A stretch of DNA of 12,499 nt. Source: Fibrobacteraceae bacterium. GTDB taxonomy: Bacteria; Fibrobacterota; Fibrobacteria; Fibrobacterales; Fibrobacteraceae. The notes beneath the pieces are model-generated. The model saw only the letters and a list, made by a program, of their open reading frames with translations. It ran no database searches and was not told the DNA's origin. The stretch lies in assembly GCA_021443045.1 (NCBI GenBank), contig JABUUT010000009.1, positions 8,092 to 20,590 on the forward strand. Direction: 5' to 3'. Below, piece by piece: positions 5,259 to 12,243 of the stretch. A program made the position numbers and the translations under genes. Each line of letters starts with the position of its first letter. The first letter of the stretch is position 1.

Positions 5259-6362
5259 CTAGGGAATCCGCACAAAGCGGGTGTTGGCTAAAATCAATTC
5301 CAGAAGAATCAGAAGGGCGCCCACCAAAAGCCATGGGTAAAATTTCTCCGCATAGCGGGCGTAGGCAATGGTTTCTATTTCCGTTTTTTCCAGTTCATCA
5401 ATTTCGGAGTAAATCTGTTCTAGCTGTTCCTTGTTTTCGGCGCGGTAGAACTTGCCCCCTGTTTTCTGGGCCACGGTCTGGAGAACATTTTCGTCAATGC
5501 CTTCTTCGGGGGTAATATCCCGTTCACCCCAAGAAATTTCACCAGTCCAAGGGTTCTGCTGAAAAGAAAGAATTTTGCCCTGTTTTTTACCTACCCCCAC
5601 TGTATAGATTTTTACACCTAGAGCCTTAGCCACATCGGCAGCGTGTACTGGAGAAACTACGCTGGCGTTATCCCTGCCATCGGTTAGCAGCACCACCACC
5701 CTGGACTTGGCTTCCGATTTTTCCAAGCGTGCCAGGGCATTCATTAAACCATCCCCAATGGCGGTACGGCTGGCAATAACAGAGTCTCTGGCCAGTTCGT
5801 CGGAGGCCCCTAGAATTTCTTGAAGGGAACCGTAATCCAAGGTGAGAGGGCACTGGGTAACTGCACGGGCTCCAAAGGCAGAGAGGCCAATACGGTCGCT
5901 GTGGCGTTTGGTAATAAAGTCAGCTATTACTTGCTGGGCATAGTTCATGCGGCTGTACTTCCAGTATTCCCCACTTTTAAGCATTCGTTCGGCATTCATT
6001 ACCCCAAGTTTTACCTGCTCAGAGCGTGTAAGCATATCCAGGGTGCCCATGGAGGCCGAAACGTCCAGCGAAAGCATAATGTCTACCCCATCGGTGTTGG
6101 TATATTCCACTTCCATGGCATTCTGGGGGCGAGCAAGGGCAATAACAAAGCAGCACAGAGCCGCCAAACGAAGGGCTGGAACAATGTGGCGGAACTTTAC
6201 ACGACGGCTAGGAACCGCCTTTTTGGCAATGGCCAAGGCCGGAAACTTAATAGTGGACTTGCGACGCATGCCACGGTACACATAAACAGCAATCAATATA
6301 GGAACAAAAACCAAAAGCCAAAAAGCCTCGGGATTCTGAAAATGATAAGCACCTATATCCAT
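5259..6362 (-). CDS. batA: VWA-domain membrane protein, BatA type
   Basis: A 367-residue Bat-family protein. Hydrophobic helices are at about 14-29, 60-77 and 342-359. The VWA domain holds an intact MIDAS: DVSAS (100-104), RTAIGD with T200, and TDGRDN with D228. Downstream elements AADVAKALGVKIYTVGVG and NVLQTVAQKTGGKFYRA are typical of BatA/BatB. Between the DxSxS motif and the next helix there are about 25 extra residues (LDMLTRSEQVKLGVMNAERM and following), longer than the usual Bat loop. It is upstream of BatB on the same strand, as in bat operons, but a convergent plus-strand gene interrupts the pair. A GAGGT sits some ten bases before the ATG. Metal-dependent protein binding in the periplasm is expected; the link to oxidative stress is family knowledge, not shown here. 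Confidence 0.83.
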   Translation of the reverse strand: MDIGAYHFQNPEAFWLLVFVPILIAVYVYRGMRRKSTIKFPALAIAKKAVPSRRVKFRHIVPALRLAALCCFVIALARPQNAMEVEYTNTDGVDIMLSLDVSASMGTLDMLTRSEQVKLGVMNAERMLKSGEYWKYSRMNYAQQVIADFITKRHSDRIGLSAFGARAVTQCPLTLDYGSLQEILGASDELARDSVIASRTAIGDGLMNALARLEKSEAKSRVVVLLTDGRDNASVVSPVHAADVAKALGVKIYTVGVGKKQGKILSFQQNPWTGEISWGERDITPEEGIDENVLQTVAQKTGGKFYRAENKEQLEQIYSEIDELEKTEIETIAYARYAEKFYPWLLVGALLILLELILANTRFVRIP

Positions 6363-6393
6363 TTTACCATTACCTCAAATCAATAACGCGCTT

Positions 6394-6407
6394 TAGAATA
6401 TACAAAA
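6394..6407 (-). promoter_or_regulatory. Shared 14-base promoter block upstream of batA
   Basis: The same TTTTGTATATTCTA block as at 3980-3993, with TATATT 34 bases before the batA ATG. No good -35 is present at 16 to 18 bases. It gives batA a promoter separate from the acyltransferase upstream. Confidence 0.5.
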
Positions 6408-6477
6408 AAAGGTTTTTATAAAAGTTGACAAAAGGCAAGGAAAAATAAAAAAGAATGCTCATTCAAGTATAATAACT

Positions 6478-6540
6478 AACCACCAGCCACCGTTTACCGA
6501 GAACCATTCACCGACTACTGATTACCGACCGCCTACCCGT
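6478..6540. repeat. Degenerate heptamer tandem repeat, about nine units
   Basis: The stretch divides into consecutive seven-base units; on the minus strand most begin GGT or AGT followed by four variable bases (GGTNNNN), for example GGTAATC, GGTGAAT, GGTAAAC and GGTGGTT. The unit length is constant while the four other bases vary. The array covers the stop codon of the acyltransferase and supplies its last codons. It is too short-period for CRISPR. It may be an expanding minisatellite or a recurring genome-wide element. Confidence 0.7.
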
Positions 6541-7667
6541 TTCTTTTTACGCCACACCTTGAATTCCATATAGAGGGTGCTAATGGTGTATACAAACAAC
6601 ATAAACAACAGGGTGTTCCTGGGGCTGTTCAAGTTGCATATTCCCCAGGCAATGGAAATAAGCGGCAAATGAATCAGGTAAGGGTAAAAAGAGGCCCGTC
6701 CAATGCGACGCACTATAGAAATACAGAAGAACCGAGACATAAAGCCCTTGCCAGTGGCTAGGCATAAAAGGAAAAGCCCATAAATAAGAATGGGAATGGA
6801 GTGATGGCAAAAATAGTTCCACCCTACATAAGGTGTCTTAAGAAACAGCATGCTCACATAAAGGCCCACCAACAGCACCGCCTGCATAATTCCACTTACA
6901 TAACCCTTCTTTAGAAAATCAAACTTGCCATCGCTGTACAATCGGTAAATCACCATACCAAACATGTACTCCGGCACCCGTGCTAACGGGAACATGTGGA
7001 AAAAACGATATTTGGCCTCAAAGCTATCAAACCACCAGTTTCCACTCAATCCAAAAACAGCAGCCCAAATAGCACCGGGCACAAATAGGGCGCCAAACAG
7101 CACCCACAAAGTGAAGTTACTTCGGCGAAAAAGCCAACTAGAAAAGGCTGGAGTAATGGCATAACAAACAAAAAAACTGGTAAGAGACCAAGAAGGCTCA
7201 TTCAGTTTCATTCCCAAATCCGGCACAATGGACCAGGTTAAAGTTAAATGCATTATCAAACTGCGCCATGGATGCACCATTTTGGCAAGGCCTGCCGAAA
7301 AGCAATCACCTATTTCTGAAAAACCCGGCAAATGGCTATAACCACTAAACTTAAAGACAAGCACCACAAACATAAGAAGGGTTGTTATAAAATGGAGCCG
7401 GTAAAGTTTAGAAATGCGCCCAAACATAAAAGACACCACTGGGGTGCGGCGGTTGGGGTCTACAAACTTGCTAGCAAAAAGAAACCCCGCCAACACAAAG
7501 AAAATGCCGGCAGCAAAAGCCGGGGCATCAATAATTCGCATCAACCAACGGCAATCGCCCATGTACTGCAAGGCATTGGAAGAAGCCAAATGGAGCATCA
7601 CAATATTGACGGATGCCAAAAGTCTAAGGCCGTCTAAAGCCGGAAAATAATTTGCTGGTTTAGGCAT
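6522..7667 (-). CDS. Acyltransferase family 3 membrane protein
   Basis: A 381-residue integral membrane protein of the acyltransferase-3 (OatA/NolL/WecH-like) family, which moves acyl groups, often acetyl, onto extracytoplasmic sugars of peptidoglycan, O-antigen or exopolysaccharide. The N-terminus has FPALDGLRLLASVNIVMLHL (8-27), matching the D-G-L-R...H block, with R15 and H26 in the usual places. About ten hydrophobic helices follow, and the C-terminal region holds RRIGRASFYPYLIHLPLISI, typical of the last conserved segment. No extra SGNH domain is attached. The ATG at 7667 lacks a Shine-Dalgarno; a -10-like TATCTT ends seven bases before it, so a leaderless transcript is predicted. The last residues (RVGGR) are encoded inside a heptamer repeat, suggesting that the 3' end was rewritten. 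The substrate cannot be told from sequence. Confidence 0.82.
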   Translation of the reverse strand: MPKPANYFPALDGLRLLASVNIVMLHLASSNALQYMGDCRWLMRIIDAPAFAAGIFFVLAGFLFASKFVDPNRRTPVVSFMFGRISKLYRLHFITTLLMFVVLVFKFSGYSHLPGFSEIGDCFSAGLAKMVHPWRSLIMHLTLTWSIVPDLGMKLNEPSWSLTSFFVCYAITPAFSSWLFRRSNFTLWVLFGALFVPGAIWAAVFGLSGNWWFDSFEAKYRFFHMFPLARVPEYMFGMVIYRLYSDGKFDFLKKGYVSGIMQAVLLVGLYVSMLFLKTPYVGWNYFCHHSIPILIYGLFLLCLATGKGFMSRFFCISIVRRIGRASFYPYLIHLPLISIAWGICNLNSPRNTLLFMLFVYTISTLYMEFKVWRKKKRVGGR

Positions 7668-7668
7668 A

Positions 7669-7704
7669 GCTGCAAAGATAAAAAAATTGCAGCCAGGTAC
7701 TCAA
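7669..7704 (-). promoter_or_regulatory. Promoter and overlapping dyad before the acyltransferase
   Basis: The minus strand has TTGAGT (7704-7699), an 18-base spacer and TATCTT (7680-7675), with only seven bases to the ATG. A dyad GCTGCAA / TTGCAGC (7693-7687 with 7675-7669, loop 11) brackets the -10 and reaches almost to the start codon, so it could act as an operator. No T-tract follows the dyad. Confidence 0.45.
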
Positions 7705-7723
7705 GGCCCCCACTAAGCCACCT

Positions 7724-8941
7724 CTAGTAATTAAAGCCCAAGTTCGGCCAAACTGCAGGAGAAATACCTTCGAAACGGATATTATCCAGATACAGGTCTA
7801 CTTCACCCCTGGCCGCCACAAAATTAACGGAGTTTACCGCATGCAAATCCTTTTCTAAAAAGTCTTCGTTATTGTTTCTAAAATCATCTGCGGTTACAGA
7901 GTATTTTGTCCAAGATTCAGTCAATTCTATAGGCACACTAAGGAAACGCTTATTCTGCAAGTCTCCAAACACAGTGAGCTGCAGATAAATGGTACCCTCA
8001 CCCTTGGCATAGAAGGTAAAGGCGTCAATAACACTCAAATCAAACAATGCAAAGGAACTGTGGTTATTGTAGTCGTCACCCAAATTAAAGCCTGCCGTAC
8101 CATAGGCGCCTTCAAATTCCTCATCAATCTTAAAGGAAACATGAAAACTGTTGCCGTCGTAGGCACTGCTATCGCTCACAATAATAGACTTGGTACCCAA
8201 ATCGCCACTGGATGTAGAATTGCCGCCTTCCAGTTGATCGGTGCAAATAAACCAGGAGCCGTTGCCAAATGTTTTTCCAAGAATAGTTTGGCGGCGGTTC
8301 CACTTTTCAAAATTTTCAACCAAAGTAAAGTTCACGTCAGAAATATCGGCAGTGTTGGCTTTTACTTCGGCACCGGTCTGGAGCTGGAAAGATTTTGTGC
8401 TGTCCGAGGTTCTCACAAAACCATAGTGTACGCCAGAAGGCAAACCCTTAAAGGTAAAATACCCATCGTCATCTGTTGTAACCGTAACATCTAGAATGCG
8501 AATATCCGCATTGGCAACACCCTTACCATCGCTAATAATACGGCCCTTCAACTCTTCCGTTTTAGAGGCAACTACCGATTCGGGCAGAGCCTTCTTGTAA
8601 TCTAGCCACTGCATTACAGAAACGTTTTCACCATCAACCAGCTTGCTGGCTTCCAACATGTGAACGGAGGAATCCTTAGTGTCAATAGCCACGCTTCCGT
8701 CTGCACCAATGGAATCTTGTTTTTCCAATTCCAGGGAATCGTTGGTCATAATCCAAAGCCGAGCAACACCTCCAGACAGAGGCTTGTTGTCGTATGCCAC
8801 CTGAATGGTAGCCAGCTCCGTTTCACCGGCATTGCTTCCAGTACCGTTGGCCGTTTTACTTTCACTGCATCCAACAATAGGAATGGAGGCAAACAGGAAT
8901 AACCCCAAAACCAGGGGAGAAAAAATCAACTTACTTTTCAT
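7724..8941 (-). CDS. Lipoprotein with carboxypeptidase-regulatory-like and CBM11/CIA30-like domains
   Basis: A 405-residue lipoprotein. The ATG at 8941 is chosen because GGGGGA stands five bases upstream; an in-frame ATG at 8959 would give an implausible charged extension. The signal ends in the lipobox IVGC with C25 as the lipidated residue. After a Ser/Gly-rich linker comes a beta-rich segment (about 43-100). A carboxypeptidase-regulatory-like domain follows at 130-207 (LKGRIISDGKGVANADIRIL ... DDDGYFTFKGLPSG), and a jelly-roll domain at about 208-392 resembles CBM11/CIA30: ENFEKWNRR, SIIVSDSSAYDGNSFHVSF, FALFDLSVIDAFTFYAKGEG, SWTKYSVTADDF and VDLYLDNIRFEG. It is probably anchored at the cell surface or periplasmic face and may bind glycans. 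It overlaps the TIGR02147 gene by 11 bases, so the two are translated together. A sensing role is inference. Confidence 0.8.
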   Translation of the reverse strand: MKSKLIFSPLVLGLFLFASIPIVGCSESKTANGTGSNAGETELATIQVAYDNKPLSGGVARLWIMTNDSLELEKQDSIGADGSVAIDTKDSSVHMLEASKLVDGENVSVMQWLDYKKALPESVVASKTEELKGRIISDGKGVANADIRILDVTVTTDDDGYFTFKGLPSGVHYGFVRTSDSTKSFQLQTGAEVKANTADISDVNFTLVENFEKWNRRQTILGKTFGNGSWFICTDQLEGGNSTSSGDLGTKSIIVSDSSAYDGNSFHVSFKIDEEFEGAYGTAGFNLGDDYNNHSSFALFDLSVIDAFTFYAKGEGTIYLQLTVFGDLQNKRFLSVPIELTESWTKYSVTADDFRNNNEDFLEKDLHAVNSVNFVAARGEVDLYLDNIRFEGISPAVWPNLGFNY

Positions 8942-9785
8942 TGTTTTCCCCCTTGGCAACGGCCCTTGTCAAAAATTGAATACCCAAGTGGCAAACCCTA
9001 TCGGGGTTGCTATCTTCACGGGCTATGGCCAAAACCTTGTCTCTAAACTGGGCTATTTCAACACGAATTTTTTCAAAAGCTTCCTTGGACATGCTGCAAG
9101 TAACAGAAGATATGCTTCGATTGGCCGATGTCAGTTCATCGTAAACTTCGCTGTTGATTTCCAGATTCTTTTTATGATACTTGCGTAAAAGAGTAGACTT
9201 AACTCGAGGCGGCGTTGAAATAATGGGATCCACAATGTCATAGGTTCCGTCTTCCTTTAGAGCCACAAACTTGTTTTGAGTCAAATACTCAATGGCGTTT
9301 TCAACCTGAACACTTTTAAGGGGCGGCGTTAGCATACGGCCAATTTTTGTGCTGGAAACTCCAGCGGGCAACAAGGGCAGCAGATCACGAATTACAGGGA
9401 TGTACCACTTTGAAAAAAAATCCAGGGTGGAATCTTGAAGGGCGTAAGAATCATTCTGGGAGCGCGCCCCTATCAGTTTTTTCAAGTAAATTTCGCGTTT
9501 ATCTACATTTTTTTCGTTTCCAAACTTCACTAAAGTTAAAAAATATTCCCTTTCCGCTTCTTCCATTTGCAGCGAAGAAACAAGCACCTTGGCGTTCTCT
9601 AAAGACAGAGGGCGAGAGCCATCGAGAATACGAGTAAAAAAGGCGGAGCCTTTGACACCCAATTCTGCCTGAATAGCTCTAAGAGAAGAACCCTTACTTT
9701 GATTCATCAAAAAATTAAGCATATCGCGAAGGTATTCGCGGTAATCAAAGTAGGAGTATACGCTTATTTTGGAAACACCACCCAT
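8931..9785 (-). CDS. TIGR02147 family protein (Fibrobacter paralogous family, DUF4423), predicted regulator
   Basis: A 284-residue soluble protein matching the Fibrobacter paralogous family TIGR02147. The N-terminus has the typical YFDYREYLRDML; an XRE-like helix-turn-helix follows at about 34-55 (SLRAIQAELGVKGSAFFTRI), then LDGSRPLSLENAKVL and EEAEREYFLTLVKF. The DUF4423 part is visible at about 125-280: FFSKWYIPVIRDLLPLLP, LTPPLKSVQVENAIEYL, a wing-like KFVALKEDGTYDIV, and the end VCHLGIQFLTRA. The family is thought to be transcriptional regulators but no member's target is known to me. A promoter-like pair of boxes ends nine bases before the ATG. Its stop lies 11 bases inside the next gene, a lipoprotein, so regulator and surface protein are made together. 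Such adjacent pairs suggest a dedicated sensor-regulator unit. Confidence 0.85.
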   Translation of the reverse strand: MGGVSKISVYSYFDYREYLRDMLNFLMNQSKGSSLRAIQAELGVKGSAFFTRILDGSRPLSLENAKVLVSSLQMEEAEREYFLTLVKFGNEKNVDKREIYLKKLIGARSQNDSYALQDSTLDFFSKWYIPVIRDLLPLLPAGVSSTKIGRMLTPPLKSVQVENAIEYLTQNKFVALKEDGTYDIVDPIISTPPRVKSTLLRKYHKKNLEINSEVYDELTSANRSISSVTCSMSKEAFEKIRVEIAQFRDKVLAIAREDSNPDRVCHLGIQFLTRAVAKGENNEK

Positions 9786-9794
9786 AATGTTAAA

Positions 9795-9823
9795 TCTATA
9801 AAATTTTCATAAAATAGCAACAA
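9795..9823 (-). promoter_or_regulatory. Promoter of the TIGR02147-lipoprotein pair
   Basis: On the minus strand TTGTTG (9823-9818), a 17-base spacer and TATAGA (9800-9795) precede the ATG at 9785 by nine bases, giving a 5' leader of only about two or three bases. No Shine-Dalgarno is present before ATGGGT. The boxes are only moderate matches. Confidence 0.45.
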
Positions 9824-9893
9824 AAATTTACAGAATTCCCTTAATTTTTCATACTTTTTGGAAACAGAACCTAAAGGATCCTCCCAAAAACAC

Positions 9894-9919
9894 AAAAAAC
9901 TCCGCCCTTACAGGCGGAG
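9894..9919 (-). terminator. Rho-independent terminator of the GH30 gene
   Basis: In the minus-strand transcript CTCCGCC and GGCGGAG form a perfect seven-base GC-rich stem with a six-base loop, followed directly by six T (9899-9894). It lies 22 bases after the GH30 stop, so it isolates that gene from the TIGR02147 pair downstream. Confidence 0.9.
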
Positions 9920-9941
9920 CATTATGGTTTAGGTTATAAGC

Positions 9942-11996
9942 CTATTTGGTGATTTGAACAGAGAGCGATTCTTTGTTTCCGCGAACCCAGTAAACACCCT
10001 GAGTAAAGGAAGCATTCTTTTGGGCCATCTCACGCAATTTTACGCCAGCTTCGCCAGCAGACTTGGCAAGAACGGTAGCCACCTGCTTACCCAGAATGTT
10101 AAACACACTGTAAGATTTTGGAGCCGAGGCGATGTTTAACTGGGTGGTGGTGAGGGCTGCAGGAACTTCACCAGACTTTACAATATTCAGGTAGTCGATA
10201 TTCACATAGCTTCCGGTAATGGCCAAGCGAATAATCTGCTTGCCAGCCTTCAGTTTAATGGTACCAACCTTTTCTTCCTTGTAAGTAGCCCAGTCTTCAC
10301 CAGTCTTTGGAACGCTATAAACAGGAGTCAGCTCCGTCGTTCCAGACAAAAGCTGGAAAGAAGAGGTTTCAGAACCGCTGGCAATGTTTGCATACACATC
10401 ATAGTCACCATCAGCCGCAACATCAACGGTGTATTCCAGCCATTCACCTTCTGTGGTATAGCCAATGGCATAGTTGGTGCCACCCTTTTCAATATCCACG
10501 CCTTCATCCTTGCGGTATTCACCACCCTTATTTTCTCCATCGCTGTCATAGTAGGAGCGATCGGCAGAGCCAGAGATGTCAAAGTTTTCGGCTTCAACTT
10601 TACCAGGAATTACAGCAGCGGTGCCACCATAAATTTCACGAGGCACAGGAGGGCCAAAAGCACTGGGAGCCACCAAGGTGGTTACACCTTCTTCAGAAAT
10701 GGAAATATTGAACTTGCCGTTGGCTGCGGTAATGTCGGCACCCTTTTCCACATTCTTGGTTTCGGTGGTGGTGTATGGGGTAAAAGCCACGGAAGAAGCC
10801 AAGCCAGGAATATCAAAGCTTAAAGAGTGAGCCTTTTTGCTAATATCGCGGTTCACAATGACCACCACCAGACTATCTGCATTCTTGAAGGCCGAAACGA
10901 AAATCTGATCTTCAGGCTTGGCGGTGGCTCCAATGCGCACAAAACCGGGGCGAACAAAGCGTGCATATTGAGAGAGCAAATATCCGCGCTTACTTATTTT
11001 ACCGATTTCGTTCTGCGGAATGGAGAGTTTGTTGCTGAAATCCTTTTCCATAATTAGGCCGTAGCAACGACGGATATACCACCATGTATATTGGTTGAAA
11101 TTGCCCAATACAAGGCCGCGATGAATCTCGTAGGCCACGTCCATGGCACGCACGGTATCGCGCTTGTTCTGGTTGGCCTGGTCACCGGTATTCATCACAA
11201 CACGCCAGTAGTTGCCACTGCCCTGGCTTTCGGTGTAATGCTCCGTCATCCAGCGTTCCACATTCTTCTGGTCCGCCAAGGAATACTGGAAGAAATTATC
11301 GGCGGTGCTTGCTTCGCTGGCGTAAAAATGGGCACCCAGGATGTCCCAGTTCTTAAGGGCGCTGGCATCGTTCAGCACCTTGTTGTACAGGTTCTTGTCG
11401 TAACGGAAGGATTCCGCAGAAATCACCTTGGTGCCGTGCTTGCGCATCTGGTCGGCATAGCCCCTGGTAAAGTTGTAAATTTCGTCCGCACTCCAGCAAG
11501 CCCATTCAGAGCACCAGTCCGGTTCGTTGCTAATGGAAATCGCATACAGGGGAACACCCTGGTTTTTCATGTATTCTGCAAAACTATTCAGATGGTTGAC
11601 GTAGTTCTGGTAGTTGCTTGAGGCAACATGCTGGTTGCCACCCGCATACTGGGAAGTCCAAGGGGTCGCATAGAGAATAAAGTCATCTCCAGCATATTTC
11701 TTAGCGGCCTTCGCTGCAGCGACTTCCTTGCCGAAATCGCTGGAGTTCCCATTCACGGGAATGCGAAGGGTATTGAGGCCCAGGGTTCCGTCACCAGTGC
11801 CAAAGGCAATCTTTGCGTCGTCGTCGGAAAGGCCTGCGCCCCCCTGCCAGGTATTGTGGACCATGCCACCAAAACCGCGGATAACTTGGTGTTCTTCACC
11901 AATAGTAACGGAAACATTGCTTGCAACTGCAAGAGAACCTAGGAAACCTACGGAACACAACAGGTTCCGAGCAATACATGAAAAATTACTTTTCAT
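9942..11996 (-). CDS. Secreted GH30 glucuronoxylanase with CBM6 and C-terminal sorting-like tail
   Basis: A 684-residue extracellular enzyme, predicted to cleave the xylan backbone next to glucuronosyl branches. A signal peptide (1-25, ending in LAVA) leads into the GH30 (beta/alpha)8 domain with side beta-domain at about 27-445. Conserved blocks are RGFGGMVHNTW (40-50), ISISNEPDW with acid/base E158, and ERWMTEHYTES with nucleophile E252. WWYIRR (305-310), in subfamily GH30_8 the place of the Arg that contacts methylglucuronate, precedes the SKRGYLLSQYARFVRPGFVR segment. A CBM6 follows at about 464-607 (VEAENFD, YYDSDGENKGGEYR, GEWLEYTVDV, VNIDYLNIV). The end (625-684: YSVFNILGKQVA ... GVYWVRGN) resembles the C-terminal tails of Fibrobacter secreted enzymes, like type IX secretion sorting domains. 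AAGGGTG lies before the ATG. A complete gene with its own terminator. Confidence 0.88.
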   Translation of the reverse strand: MKSNFSCIARNLLCSVGFLGSLAVASNVSVTIGEEHQVIRGFGGMVHNTWQGGAGLSDDDAKIAFGTGDGTLGLNTLRIPVNGNSSDFGKEVAAAKAAKKYAGDDFILYATPWTSQYAGGNQHVASSNYQNYVNHLNSFAEYMKNQGVPLYAISISNEPDWCSEWACWSADEIYNFTRGYADQMRKHGTKVISAESFRYDKNLYNKVLNDASALKNWDILGAHFYASEASTADNFFQYSLADQKNVERWMTEHYTESQGSGNYWRVVMNTGDQANQNKRDTVRAMDVAYEIHRGLVLGNFNQYTWWYIRRCYGLIMEKDFSNKLSIPQNEIGKISKRGYLLSQYARFVRPGFVRIGATAKPEDQIFVSAFKNADSLVVVIVNRDISKKAHSLSFDIPGLASSVAFTPYTTTETKNVEKGADITAANGKFNISISEEGVTTLVAPSAFGPPVPREIYGGTAAVIPGKVEAENFDISGSADRSYYDSDGENKGGEYRKDEGVDIEKGGTNYAIGYTTEGEWLEYTVDVAADGDYDVYANIASGSETSSFQLLSGTTELTPVYSVPKTGEDWATYKEEKVGTIKLKAGKQIIRLAITGSYVNIDYLNIVKSGEVPAALTTTQLNIASAPKSYSVFNILGKQVATVLAKSAGEAGVKLREMAQKNASFTQGVYWVRGNKESLSVQITK

Positions 11997-12026
11997 ACAA
12001 CACCCTTTTTACACCAAAAAGTTCAA

Positions 12027-12047
12027 GGAACGAAAACCATACGTTCC
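12027..12047 (-). promoter_or_regulatory. Leader dyad upstream of the GH30 gene
   Basis: GGAACG and CGTTCC form a six-base inverted repeat with a nine-base loop, between a TATATATA run (a possible -10, at about 12050-12059) and the GH30 start. It could be an operator or a 5' leader hairpin. No convincing -35 was found, so the promoter itself is not called. Confidence 0.35.
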
Positions 12048-12092
12048 CTATATATATACATTATTCAAAATTAAGTGGCCTAACAAAAAGAA

Positions 12093-12123
12093 CCTTTCCA
12101 TTGACATTTTGTCAATGGAAGGG
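12093..12123 (-). terminator. Long hairpin, probable terminator of the upstream gene
   Basis: TTCCATTGACA (12096-12106) and TGTCAATGGAA (12110-12120) form a perfect 11-base stem with a three-base loop, extended by C-G, C-G and a wobble pair to about 14. On the minus strand it is followed by GTTCTTTTTG, a broken T-tract. It lies about 120 bases after the stop of the gene at 12244 and before the GH30 promoter region, fitting a terminator; a protein-binding dyad is also possible. Confidence 0.55.
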
Positions 12124-12243
12124 TTTGATACACTTTTAATATTTTTTGTAAAAAAATTTGTTTTTTTAAAGAATGAAAGCTATTTTTTATTCGTCTAATT
12201 TCACCCTTTTTCTATAAAATTACAACTGTATCATTTTTTTTAG

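Noticed and set aside
5820..6386. Plus-strand frame of 188 codons within batA
   Set aside because: Antisense shadow of a gene with an intact MIDAS motif and normal VWA domain; no independent start signals.
6425..6430. Plus-strand TTGACA as a promoter
   Set aside because: No -10 box at 16 to 18 bases downstream and no plus-strand gene follows.
6478..6540. CRISPR-like array
   Set aside because: Period is seven bases with no long conserved repeat and no spacers of CRISPR size.
10307..10711. Plus-strand frame of 134 codons inside the CBM6 region
   Set aside because: It is antisense to the CBM6 module and reads as Q/H/W-rich low-complexity sequence.
11091..11621. Plus-strand frame of 176 codons inside GH30
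   Set aside because: Antisense to the conserved catalytic region, rich in V, A and H as expected from complementing GH30 codons.
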